A DNA stretch of 64,000 nucleotides from Congeria kusceri (taxonomy: Eukaryota; Mollusca; Bivalvia; Myida; Dreissenidae), in NCBI GenBank assembly GCA_027627225.1, contig CM051040.1:26630634-26694633 (forward strand). The letters are read 5' to 3'. Below are positions 1 through 13,000 of this stretch, one piece after another (within the stretch, counting starts at the first letter, position 1; every line of letters begins with the position of its first letter). A program made the position numbers and the translations under genes. Below the pieces are notes generated by a model. The model had not been told where the DNA came from and did not search any database. It saw only the letters and a list, made by a program, of their open reading frames with translations.

Positions 1-90
1 AGGCATCTAGAAAAGAAGACATTAATTCACTCTTGGTTTAAAATGTCAGGAAATAATATGAAACTCAACAGAGGGCAACAGAGAGGAAAT

Positions 91-182
91 TATATAGATA
101 TAGAGAGTTCAAAACCAGATAGTACCAACTGCTATTGATTTTAATGGCAGTTGGTACCTGGTTTTTCAACTCTCCATATATT
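91..182. repeat. Imperfect hairpin
   Basis: Arms around 103-132 and 146-175 (core AGTACCAACTGC / GCAGTTGGTAC) are inverted copies with a 13-base spacer. The complementarity continues weakly into flanking TATA runs. Probably a short MITE remnant. Confidence 0.6.
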
Positions 183-390
183 ATTTTGTTTTGTTTTTCA
201 CTTAAGACACATTAAATATTTAAAGTTGCATTTCATATGTAAATACAGGCTATCAGCACTAAAGACAACATTTTAAACTTTAAAACTAACGTTATAGGCA
301 TGTTCGTTTCCATCAATGTCGACACTACAATTATGTATGTCTTTTAATACCGTTTTGTTCCATATAATCACCGCTGACTGGTCAACACGT

Positions 391-492
391 ATTACTGCAA
401 ATTTGAGTTTCACCATTACTGCAAATTTGAGTTTCACCATTACTGCAAATACGAGTTTCACCATTACTGTAAATTCGAGTGTTACCATTATA
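391..492. repeat. 24-bp tandem repeat, four copies
   Basis: Unit ATTACTGCAAATTTGAGTTT plus CACC, slightly diverged towards the right. It creates spurious repetitive reading frames on both strands. Confidence 0.9.
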
Positions 493-791
493 TTTTATAA
501 ATGAAGAAAGGGCACATTACATTTCAGGTGGTATATCAAGTCCCTTGCGCAGGCATTATTTTGTATTCTTGAAAGACCATACCACACTGAAATATTAAAA
601 ATAGATATATTCAAAAACTTTTGCGCAAACAAACAAGTATTTGTCAATTTGACGGGCTTTATATGTCATTTGATATTAGATAATGGATAATATAAACTAT
701 GTCATGATCTAATATTAACATATCACCAAAACGGGAACGCATTAATAAATAATGCGTATTTAGAGAAAACACACTATTGAAACAAGATCCA

Positions 792-832
792 TTACAGTAA
801 ACTAATGTGAATATATTCACGTCTAACACGGC
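792..832 (-). CDS. Possible terminal exon of the secreted-protein gene
   Basis: Acceptor TGTTTACAG|GCCGTG in phase 1 gives GRVRREYIHISLL and TAA. The acceptor lacks a good pyrimidine tract and no clear polyadenylation hexamer follows, so this is a weak call. Another terminal exon could lie beyond the window edge. Confidence 0.25.
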
Positions 833-1327
833 CTGTAAACACTGGCTACTCCTCTTTTTGGACGTGAATGAAAAATGAGCCAATGCAACTTTCGAGGTGG
901 AGATCAGAACAGGACATTGGTTAAAATAGTAAACAAAGTTAAGAGATATGTTGTTGTTTTTTAAGTAATACATCAATTTAAAGCACTATTTTAATAATCT
1001 AACCATGGAGTTCCACGCAGAAATGATCTTACTTAACATATGTGTAGACCGACTTGTTGTTAACAAAGAATCTCAACGTGATGACTTTTATGAGTGGTAC
1101 ATGTAACATCGGATCAATACAAACACAATAATGACATTTACCCATGTATTTAATCATTTTTTAAAAAATACAGGTATTGAGACAAACAGTACATGTATGT
1201 ATTACTATCAACTAATTGACGCTGAATTTGGACGCGTATTATACAATCACGTTTATTTTGAGCAAAGAGGTTGAGCCAATGCCATGGAGGTGGAGCTTAT
1301 GATAGTAGGTATAAGTAACAAACATAC

Positions 1328-1393
1328 CGGAGTGGTGGGACCGACATGCTGGGGCCAGATTTCCATTGTCGGTGAAAAACTCGTCAAACAGAG
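1328..1393 (-). CDS. Secreted-protein gene, probable exon 6
   Basis: 66 bp, acceptor ACTTTTCCAG|CTCTG and donor CTCCG|GTATGT, phase 1-1, encoding ALFDEFFTDNGNLAPACRSH then HS. It is assigned to this gene only because strand, phase and style match across an 8-kb intron. Confidence 0.45.
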
Positions 1394-3969
1394 CTGGAAA
1401 AGTAGTTCACAACTTTGCACTATATGATAGTCTCTTTTACACACAAAGTATAAAGAAAATGTGAATTGATTTTAAATGTTTCGAAGAAAAAACATACTTT
1501 TCTGAGACTTAATGTTAAAATTTGACAGGCAAATAGATGCTGGTGAGATTTATGGTGATTATGGGACTGTTAACTAGGCAATGAAAATTATTATGTTTTT
1601 TTTATTAAATAATTAATTAAAGTTGAAGTATGAACGTACACTGTTTAATACAAAATGACCGTTAAAGACCTTTGTTATATTAGTGAGTTAAGAAGTTAAA
1701 CAGTGCATTGTAATATGGGCAATATATCGCGGTATATATCGCGATATATTTCAAAATATTGCGATATATCGCGATATGAGTCGGTGATATCGTTACACCC
1801 CTACTTTGCAAGTACGACAAAATGTATAGGCTCTATGATAGGGCCAACAAAATGGTTACAAATAAAACGTATATGCATGCTATATGGTCAACAAAATGTT
1901 TGCCGGAAAGTTGTTGTTTTTTACAGATTTACAAATAAAATAAAGTTAATAAACATACAGGCTCCTTAATATGGCCCAGAAAATTGTATGCAATGGCCAG
2001 GTATTAATGTTTGTATACTAAAATCTACCCATTGCTAAACCATTACCATGATAGCTTATTGTAAACTGATTGAAAATGACATTATTACAGACAAAATTTC
2101 ATATTATTAAAATAATTTATTAAATAATTTTTTAATCAAGTGCATACTAATTGTTTATTTATGTTATTTCTATAACAGGTTTTATAACTGTCTTAGCTTC
2201 TATCTAAATTATTTGTAAGAATAATAAGTTTTATGTCGCAAGAACAACTTACTAAATAATGTCGTGGGATTAATTTGTATTTATATTTCCCTGCAGCGAT
2301 TAATTATGGGTCAATTGCCAATATGAATCGGCTTTCAACCGGTTAAACCCTCGATGCTTTGAACTGACTGTTTCAAGGTTGAGACCTCGGTTATTATGTT
2401 TGTGTTGTTCATTGTAATGATGATGATGATGATGATGATAATAAATAATAATAATAATGATAATAATAATAATAATAATGGACTTCATACTATGATAATT
2501 ACTTACTTGGTGTAATTATGGCAATAACAAGCAAAATTATGATTTAGCACTTTTGGAAAACACTTCTCGTTGAAGTGGCCTCACTTCTGCCAAACTTTCA
2601 TTTCGCCCTAAATTTTTTCCCTTACCTGAGCCCGCATGTATACGCTATTGGTCACTTGACTTTAATAAACGAGTAATGTTAATTAAGAAATAATTTTCGA
2701 TTTATCGTTGTTTATCGGCATCGGCCAATAAGCAACGATTTGGAGTTCTGATGCGTAGGAATTAAACCACGAGGGCGTTAGAACGCAAAGCGTTGTTTAT
2801 CGGTCGATAAACAACGATAATTCGAAAACTAATTCGATTCTAACATGATTTAACATCTAGTTTTGCAATTGTAATTTGAACAACTTTTTACTAAGCTGCC
2901 GCTCAGAATTGGGACTTCTTTTTGCGTTTATTATTGGGTAGTTTATCAACGATAATTTTGTTCTTTGTCTATAGAGTAAGATAGTGAGTATCAGGTTAGG
3001 ATAAAAGTTTCTCTACTGCTGAAGCAAATGAACTTTACTTATTTGCTGTATTTATACCTTTGTAGTGTTGGTCTTGACTCATACAGTATTGTTTTAAGTC
3101 TTGAGTACCTATAAAGTAAATAATGTAATGTTAAGACATTCTCCTTTGTAAGTACAACTAATGAATGTCACACATATCTTGGCACTTACATACATAGTAA
3201 ATAATGTCATATTAAGACAATCTCCTTTGTAAGTACAACTTATGAATGTCACACATATTTTGGCACTTACATAATAATTGTCTATATAATTCTGGAAAAG
3301 CGAATTTTAAATTAGACATTAAATAACCAAGAACTGTCATATTGGGAAATGAAACCAGTTTAGGGATTTCATCAACTAAATTAACAGATAAAACAACATT
3401 TAATCTGCGTACAAGATTAATAAGCATGTGTGCATGGTACGTATTCGATAGTTGCATTACACTAACAACAACTAAATCCAACAAACGGTACATATTTTAT
3501 GGAGCATTTGTGTGTGTGTTTTTTTCCACAAGTTGGTCATTACATACATGAATGTATGTGCATCTGGCATAGTTTGCTACTGAGTGTAAATGTATTTGTG
3601 CGTCTGGCATAGTTTGCTGCTGAGTGTAAATGTATTTGTGCATCTGGAATAGTTTGCTGCTGAGTGTAAATGTATTTGTGCATCTTGCAGAGTTTTCTGC
3701 TGAGTGCAAATGTATTTGTGCATTTGACATAGTTTGCTGCTTCGAACAGAACAGAACAGAACAGAACAAGACTTTTATTTTCACTCAAGTATATAATATA
3801 TACAATTAGGGCAATATAACAAAGCAAAATGTTTAGTAAATTAGTAACTTCCGATATTTTTAACATTAACACAATTGTATAGATGATATACGGGGGTATT
3901 TAAGTAATAATATACATAGCCGGAACATATGATAATAATAATAATAATAATAATAATTATTATTATTAT

Positions 3970-4043
<74 letters not shown>

Positions 4044-4054
4044 ATAGTAGTAGT

Positions 4055-4092
<38 letters not shown>

Positions 4093-7000
4093 TAATAATA
4101 ATAATAATAATAGCAATAATAACAATAGTATTAGGTCTATAATCAAAATCAAAATACCAAAATCGTAATTGATTTATCAAAATCACATTTATTATCAAAT
4201 CATATTCAAAATCATCATACTAATCATAATAATCATAATAAACAAAATCGTGATAGTTATCATGATCATCATAATCGTGGCATCTAAAACACAAATAATA
4301 GTACAATTCGATAAGAGCATTTGATACTAGCACTGGTAAAAATAATTAGGGGTTTGTGACCATAGTTGTGTGGTGTTGTATTTTCGTTTGCACACGGCGT
4401 TTCGGATTGAGAAATCGAAATAACATGTTTCAGAAGTTTTACATTTTTGCGTCAAAAATTTAATTCATTCTCAATAATTAAAGGGCATTTTGTTGCGAAG
4501 GACAGTTTGCGTAAGCGGTTATAGTGTTGGAGCTAACTTTGTAACGGTCTCAATCAACAAAAGTTATTTTTATTGTGATTTACGCTTGAGCGCACCCGCA
4601 CACGGGGGCGATGTTGACCACAAAGACGAGATAGAGGACATTTGGGGTAATTACTCTAATCAGCTTTGCATTGCAGGATTACAATGGAGAATGGCGTCAT
4701 CTGAGGTGTTAACATTAAATGAATGATGAGGCAAAAGCAAAATATAATTTGTGTTCTGGATTAGTTTAGATGAATGTAACTAAAATAGATTTATTAATTT
4801 ATGTGCTAGTACTGCTAGATTAATTTGGATAAAGTAAATATATTGTACTGTAGGTAAAATAGAGGTATCATTTGTACTCATTTAGAGTGCAACAACTGTT
4901 TCCATTGCGTTAATTGAAATATAGTAACAATATAGCAGCAAAAATATTTAAAATGTGAACACGTATACTTGAGAGGTACCATTTTGTACTTCTCTTAGTG
5001 TTATAGAATGCAACAATTTTTTTCTGTTATATGAGTATAAGTATACAGCAATCTTACGTTAATATTGACAGATAATTATGCTGATATCATTTAGTACAAA
5101 ACAAGAATGAAGCAATTATTTAGATTGCACAGTTGATATTTACATGCATATATTTCTAATTAAAGTAAGGAGTGCGATGAAAATATACATGGAAAAATAT
5201 ATACATTTGCGACCAGACAAATATTTTGCAATATTGATTACACAAACGTAAATGGTCATTTATATTGTGATAACAGGTATATATGTTATGCTGTTAATTA
5301 ACAATAAAACTATATTAAGATAAAAACAGTATTACTTGTTACAAAATACAATATTAGAGATGGTGTATAGCTGGTGGCATTGGTAAATACTGGTAGTTAA
5401 ACAAGTAACTTGCTATCGCTTAAATTTACTTAATATGAAGCGAATAAACTTGTATTCTGTAATAATTGTAAGGAATTAGATGTTAAGATTGTAATAAGAG
5501 TAGCATCATAAAGATCATGTCCTACGAATTGTTCTGTTTCAGATTTAAAGAAATCGCAGTTTAGTAGATAGTGATGTTCGGAGCCAACTTGACCAGAGTT
5601 ACAAAGTCTGCATATTCTTTCCTCAAATGGGGTTCCATCGTATCGACCGGTTTCAACTGGAAACCAGTGATTTGCAGTTCTAAATTTAAAGAGGTATGTA
5701 TATTCAATTTTTTTAAGGTTTATAGGGTAGTCTTCAAAGGATGGAGTTTGTTTTGTGTATATTTGTCCTTTATATGCTTGTTGTAGTTGAGTGTGCCATT
5801 GGGTTTTAAATTGGGTTAATAATTTGGATTTGACTAAGCGGTGGATATTATTTTGGGTTGTAAGGAATTGGTTGTCCGTTAAATGACTTAGGTTTACTGA
5901 GGTGAGAATTTCGTTAATTTTTTTGGCCCATTTAAAATTTGAGTTTGGCAAGTTCATCATGTATTTATAGATTTGGAGAGAAAGTTTTTGATCATTGCCT
6001 ATTAAGAGTATGTTCCAGAAAGAGATCATTCGACATTGGAATTGATTTCCGAGCATTAGTAATTTTTCTGAGGAAGTTGTTATGAACCTTTTCCAAGATG
6101 TCAATGTTTTCAAAGCCGAACATTGCAGAGCCATAGGTTAAAATTGGCAAGACAGTATGATCGAATAGTTTGAGAGTAAGATCGATCGGCAGGTCTGCAT
6201 TGTTGGCCCGCATATATAGAAGATACATTGCTTTAGTTGCTTGCTCAAACTAAATGTTTTCGCGCATTAAGGAAAGAACCATTGTTAGATAGGGTTATGC
6301 CTAGGTAGTGATAGCGGTCAGTAATTTCTACAGAATTGTTACCTAGTTTAAAATGAAAATTTTGTAGTTGTCTTGCACCAAAAATTACAATTTTTGTTTT
6401 GTTTAAATTTATTTTTAGATGCCAGTTATCGCAGTAATTTTGAAAGATTTCAAAACTATTTTGAAAATCTGATTTGGAGTCTGACAAATCAGACTCCAAA
6501 AGTACTTGTCCTACATCGGCATAGAGTAGGACAAGTAGTTTAAGCCAAAGAGACAGATCCAGGGGATTTGTTAATTCTATGCCAATCGAGCCATTGAGGT
6601 GCATATGTCTTTGAGGGTCATTTTAGAAAAGAGGAAAAAGTAACGGCGATACATTTTGGCCTTGTCTAACACCAATTTCTGAAAAGAAATACTCTGATAT
6701 ATAACCATTAGCAGAGACACTAGATTTAATATTGTGCCATAGGCCGGTTTGCCAGACTTTGTCCAATGCTTGAGAAAAATCTATGAAGGCGCATAATAGT
6801 TTTTGTTTTCTTTTTTTCAGTATTTCGATTAGTGAGTGTAATGTAAAGATATGGTCGGAGCTTGAATAGCCTTTCCTGAAACCAGCTTGATTTTCGTCTA
6901 AACTATTATTTTCATTTAGAAATTTTGTTAATCTGCCATTAAGTAAGGATGTGAAGAGTTTACCTAAACATCTAAGAATAGTCATTGGTCTGTAGTTGTT

Positions 7001-10000
7001 TGGGTCTTTTGGGTCACCTTTGTTTTTAAATATGGGTATAATGATTCCATTCAGCCAGGTTTGTGGGATAAATCCAGTTTCCAGGACAAAATTAAATAAT
7101 TTACAGTAAACTGGCATAAGGAGATGCTTAGTAGACTTAATATATTCATTTAAGATGTTATCAAATGGGCTTGGTGTTTTTGAGTTTTTGATCTTGTGGA
7201 TACTTTTTTCTATTTCTTCTTTAGTGATTGTGATGTTTAGACTGTTACTTGTGTCGTATGGAAATTGGGAATTTGTGTCATTGAAACGATTGTCAGTGAT
7301 GTTGTTGGTGTTAATTTCTTTGAAGTGATCATAGAATTCTTCTAATATTGGTGTGTTGTTAACTTTAAATTTAGGTTTCAGTTTATTTAAAAAGGACCAG
7401 TACTGTTTAGGTTTTTATCAGTCATGGAACATAGTTTATTAGACATGTTTAGTTTGCTTGCATTTAACATGGTAGTTCATTGTGCGTTTATAATGTTTAC
7501 TGGCATTTATCATTCTTAGTTTGTTATCTGGAGTTTTTTTTTTTTTGTAATCATTTTTGGCAGTGTGCATTGAGGGCCAAACCAAGATTTATTATTTTCA
7601 TGACCTACGTTATGAAATAGTTTATTATGTTCAGGTTATGTGCTGGTGTAGGCTTGATGGAAGACTGATTGAAGTTCATAAGTGATGTGTTCTACTGTTT
7701 GCTGTGACTGAGGGTATATGTTCATTTGTGATAGTATTTGGTCTATTTTGTTACGGTATTATTATTGATAAATTAATTAGACAATTCAGGTTTCCATTTT
7801 GGTTTGTTGAGTTTTTGGTGTTAACATTGGGGCATTCTCTGTGTGGGATATGGATGGACCAGGCGAGAGCATTGTGTCCATCTGAAAACAGTGAGTCTGT
7901 TTCAATGATATGGAAATCAGAATGAAAGTGAAAGCTGTCAGATGAGGCAATAACATAGTCAATGGTTGATCTATTCCGAAAGGTTAACATGTCGGGTGCC
8001 TTCTCTAAAGAACGTCTTCCATTGAGAATAAAAAATGTTATTGTTTTTGCATTAGTCAATAAGCCGAAATCAATGTGTGTTAGTTCGATGGTTCTTAGAA
8101 GTACGAGTTAGTGGAATAGATAATTGTTCAGGCATTTTGTATTTGTCAAGTTGGCTCTGTAAATAATCATCAATATTGAAAAATTCGTTTAAATGGGGAT
8201 CTAAAATTATATATCTTTCATGCTTCCAACTCTGCTATTAAAATCACCTGCGAGTGATACATATTTATGTTCATTGCATTTTTGGGAGATTTCATTTTCA
8301 AAGGCCATACATTCATCCTCATTGAAGAATCTTGAGTTTTCAGGTGGAACATAAACAGCTCCTAATAATATTGTCATCAAGTTTTGTAATTGTTTTACAA
8401 ATGGAGATCCATAATACATATCCAGATTTTGATTATAAGATATTAACAGAAGAAGTCAGTTTATGTTCAACAAATATTCCAATGCCACCAGATTTACGCT
8501 TATATTCTTGTTCTCTGTGTTTAGCTAAATATTCATAGTTGTTTATTTCAATAATGTCATGGGTATCAGTGTCAGTTTCTGAAAAACAAAATATGTATGT
8601 GTGCATCTGACATAGTTTGCTGCTGCGTGTAAGTGTATATGTGCATCTGACATAGTTTTCTGATGCGTGTGAGTGTATTTGTGAATCTGACATAGTTTGC
8701 TGCTGCGTGTAAATGTATTTGTGCATCTGGCATAGTTTGCTGCTGCGTGTGAATGTATTTGTGCATCTGGCATAGTTTGCTGCTGCGTGTAAATGTATTT
8801 GTGCATCTGGCATGTTTTGCTGCTGAAAGTAAATATATTTCTGCCACCTGACATAGTTTGCTGCTGCGTGCAAATGTATTTGTGCATCTGGCATAGTTTG
8901 CTACTGAGTGTAAATGTATTTGTGCATCTGGCATAGTTTGCTGCTGCGTGTAAATGTATCTGTGCATCTGGCATATTTTGCTGCCGTGTGTAAATGTATT
9001 TGTGCATCTGGCATTGTTTGCTGCTCATTGTGAATGTACTTGTGCATCTGGCATAGTTTGCTGCTAATGGAAAATGTAGCATAGTTTGCTGCTGAGTGTA
9101 AATGTATTCGTGCATATGGCATATTTTGTTTCTGAGTGTAAATGCATTTGTGCATCTGACATAGTTTGCTGCTGTGTGTAAATGTATTTGTGCATCTGAC
9201 ATAGTTTGCTGCTGAGTTTGAATGTATTTGTGCATCTGGCATAGTCTGCTGCTAAGTGTAAAAGTATTTGTGCATCTGGCATAGTTTGCTGCTGAGTGTA
9301 AATGTATTTGTGCATGTGACATAGTTGCTGCTGCGTGTAAATGTATTTGTGCATATGGCATAGTTTGCTGCTGCGTGTAAACGTATTTGTGCATATAGCA
9401 TAGTTTGCTGCTGCGTGTACATGTATTTGTGCATCTGGCATAGTTGCTACTGATTGTTAATGTATTAGATAAATAATATTTAAATGCCAAACTAAAAATG
9501 GTATTCCAACGTACCAAGAAATAGTAAGAGATTATCGGTGCATACAGTAAGATTTCCTACCTGTATTTGTTCTAGTTCTTACCTTGAATCACATTATGCT
9601 CATAACCTAACAACGTGTTGGTGCCGTTACATTGGCAATCTTCGGGCGTCTGGACCGAAACACCATACCTGTCTGAAGAATTAATTGGAAAAAAATAAAT
9701 AATGGTAGAGACCCGTATATCGGATATTATTCAATATTGGAAAGAAATATGAGTGAAAGAAATATGAGTATAGAGATCCGAACACCTGATATTGTTGGAA
9801 AGAAATATCACTGTAGAAACCCATACACTGGATATTGCTAGATAGAAATATCACTGCATAGAAACCCATACACTGGATATTGTTGTGAAGAAACATCACT
9901 GTAGAAAACCGTACGTCGGCTATTGTTGGAAATAAATATCACTGTACCAATTCTGCACCGGATGTTGTTGGAAAGAAATATCACTGTAGAAACCCGTACA

Positions 10001-13000
10001 TCGGATATTGTTGGAAAGAAATATCTCTGGAGAAACCCGTACATCGGATACTGTTAGAAAGAAATATCACTGTACAAATTCTACACCGGATATTGTTGGA
10101 AAGAAATATAACTGTACAAACCCGTATACTGGATATTATTGAAAACAAATATCGTTGTAGAAATCTCTACATCCGATATGGGTGGACAGAATTATCACAG
10201 TATAGATAGATCCCTACATCGTATATTGGTGGAAAGAAATATCACAGTAGAGATAGATCCCTTCACCGGATATTGGTGGAAAGAAATATCACCCTAGAGA
10301 TAGATCCCTATACCTGCTATTGGTAGAAAGAAATATCACCCGAGAGATAGATCCCTACACCTGCTATTGGTAGAACGATATATCACAGTAGAGATAGATC
10401 CCTACACCTGCTATTGGTAGAACGATATATCACAGTAGAGATAGATCCCTACACCTGCTATTGGTAGAACGATATATCACAGTAGAGATAGATCCCTACA
10501 CCGGATATTGGTGGAAAGAAATATCACAGTAGAGATAGATCCCATCATCGGCTATTGATGGAAAGAAATATCACAGTACGAATGGATCCCTACACCAGAT
10601 ATTGGTGGAAAGAAATATCATTGTAGAATCCCCTACATCGGATATTGTTGGAAACAAATATCACATTAGAAACCCCTATACAAGATAGTGGTGGAAATTA
10701 ATTGTTTTTAGCGTCAACATATACATTACTTACCACCCAGCTGGTTTAGAACGTGCATCAAACAGCTTTGGTCCTGATGATCACCAATGTTCTTTAGTTT
10801 ACTAAACACTGAAACAGATACATAAATATTTAAAACTGTTTTCTCGGATAGAACAGGAAATCTTAGAAAACAAAACAACTTCATTGTGGGCAACATTAAC
10901 AATATCAGGACCAATATTAGCCGCAAAAACAACGGTCCGATCAGGCTGAATTTGAAAACGCAATGCCATGGGGTTCATTTATTTACATATTATTTTGATT
11001 CTTTCCCGACAAAGTGTCAACGTTCTTGCTTCAAGTTTTTAGCACTGTCATTACCACTGTTGCTAATTGTACTGGTAAAAGAATAAATCAAAATTAATGT
11101 GCGAGAAGTGGGTTTAGCTGTTTTTCTGTAAAAGTAGATCTAATAATTATTACAGTATTGTTTTTGTGAGCTTGTTGTGGTTGTGTTTTTGTGTTTTTGT
11201 GAGAGTGTTATAATTTTTTTGAATAAATGAAATGTTTGGCGCGGTTTAAAGAACATAAAACGCTACCTTGATCAACGCTAAGACAATTTTCCACATGAGC
11301 CAGGTTGATTAAATCTGCAACACAGCAAGAACAACATGTGTCAAATGTTCTCGTCGTATCTCTCTGTTTTGTTTCATATAGCACTGTGAAAGCAATCGAA
11401 TGATTTGGCAGTAGTAGTGGTGTAATGGATATGGTGTCCGCAATGAGTTTTCTCAAAAGACACCAAGCACTGGTTCTGCACATGAAAGGGGCTCGAAAGT
11501 GTATTAATAAGTCTCAGGCTTTCGGCTCAAATTAGATCAAATAAATAGGAATAAACAAAACGCATGGTTTGTTTTCCTTCCTAAATTCTCCCACCGCGTT
11601 TACTAGTACTTGTATCAAATTCAAATGAATTTTCTTTAAACAAAGAACTAAATTTATAGTTGGTACATCTCCAATAAAATACCCGAAAAAAAACTGCAAA
11701 ATTTAGTCCGCATTATCATTGCAATTAAATATAATTGTTTTCATGTCTAGTTAGAATAGAAATACTGTTTGCAATATCTATGTTTATCGGCTTCTATTTT
11801 ACAATGATTTGTCGTTCTGGTGCGCTAACGCCTTCGCTATTTAATTCCTGCACATTAGAACTCCAAATCGTTGTTTATAAGCCGATTAAAAAAACTCTTA
11901 TCTTTAATTCAATCATAAGATAATATAAAAATAACCATAGCCTATGGATGACATGTTAAGTAATATTTGATCACTATAGGAACAGGATATTGCTGAATAC
12001 CCCTTACATGCTTACAAGTACTTTGCCTGACATGGAAAACAATGACAAAGCATAGATAAAGACGATTTGCCCTAACACTTCCAAGATTGTGGCCACAGAA
12101 GTTATGATACCACAGTGAATTTTGTGCAAACCTCATGTATTATAAGTACATATGAGGCGTGCCGTGGGAAACCCGGGCTTAATGCTTGTGTGCAGTCCGC
12201 ACAGACTAATCCAGGACGGCACTTTCCGCCTGCAGTGGATTAATGTTTAGAAGAGACTTCCTTGAAACAGAAAGTACCATTGAAGCGGAAAGTGTCGTCC
12301 TGGATTAGCCTGTGTGGACTGCACAGGCTGATTCGGGACGACACTTTAAGCACGTGCATTAAGCCCGGTTTTTCCACGAGAATAGGCTCATGTTATGGCC
12401 CAATATTTCATGTAATCAAGTGTTTTATTTATGGACCATAGTCTATGATATAAAAAAAATATTGAAAGTAGAATTTGCGACTGTTTGCTGTTGACATGTT
12501 CAACTAATCATGTTTCGCTTTCTTAATAGTTTTAATAAATTTCGGACTCACAGGTACCCAGAGTTCACTTTACGAGCACTTCCCGGCATTGTTTTTCTGT
12601 AAAACTGTAGACATTAAATGCGTGTTTAGACGTTTTGGATTGCGTCAAGACGATATCTTTGGACAGTAATTACCACATGTGGTTCAAACCTTAGCACGTT
12701 TACGACAACGATCGGTATTTCTAAATATCCTTCATATCTGTGAAATAGAACACAATTTACGCACTGAACAAATTCAAACGATGACCTTTACCTGAATACT
12801 CCTTAAATCGATAACAACTGTCTTCTTCTGAAAAAAAAACAGAACACACACAAACAAACAGTAAATGCCATACGTGTTTTATGTTATTTAACTGAGCACA
12901 GTAATACATCCGAATCAAATTAATATCAACTTCAGATACATGAATAATACGTTCCATACAATGTTTATTTCAAATACAAATGTTAAACAAAGCACTGGTA

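Larger units (their letters stand above)
3741..8590 (-). mobile_element. Degenerate non-LTR retrotransposon (LINE) inserted in the minisatellite
   Basis: Read on the minus strand the order is apurinic endonuclease (8590-7751), reverse transcriptase (about 7117-6245) and a C-terminal domain with a C-x2-C...H...C knuckle (6134-5430). Then comes a long AT-rich 3' tail ending in (TTCTG)n near 3744-3770. The 3' microsatellite tail and domain order fit a CR1/L2/Jockey-type LINE. The copy is 5'-truncated at the minisatellite border, broken by several frameshifts, and has YADV where an active enzyme needs YADD. It is dead. No clear target-site duplication could be read. Confidence 0.85.

Noticed and set aside
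3212..3493. Exon-like frame LINLVRRLNVVLSVNLVDEI with donor TAT|GTAAGT.
   Set aside because: The only acceptor gives the wrong phase for the secreted-protein gene, and part of the frame overlaps an 81-bp tandem duplication.
8433..9517. Long minus-strand frames rich in Cys/His (QMHKYIYTQQQ repeats), suggestive of a zinc-finger or repeat protein.
   Set aside because: They are the 40-bp minisatellite read in three overlapping frames; every third unit shifts frame and all three frames look alike.
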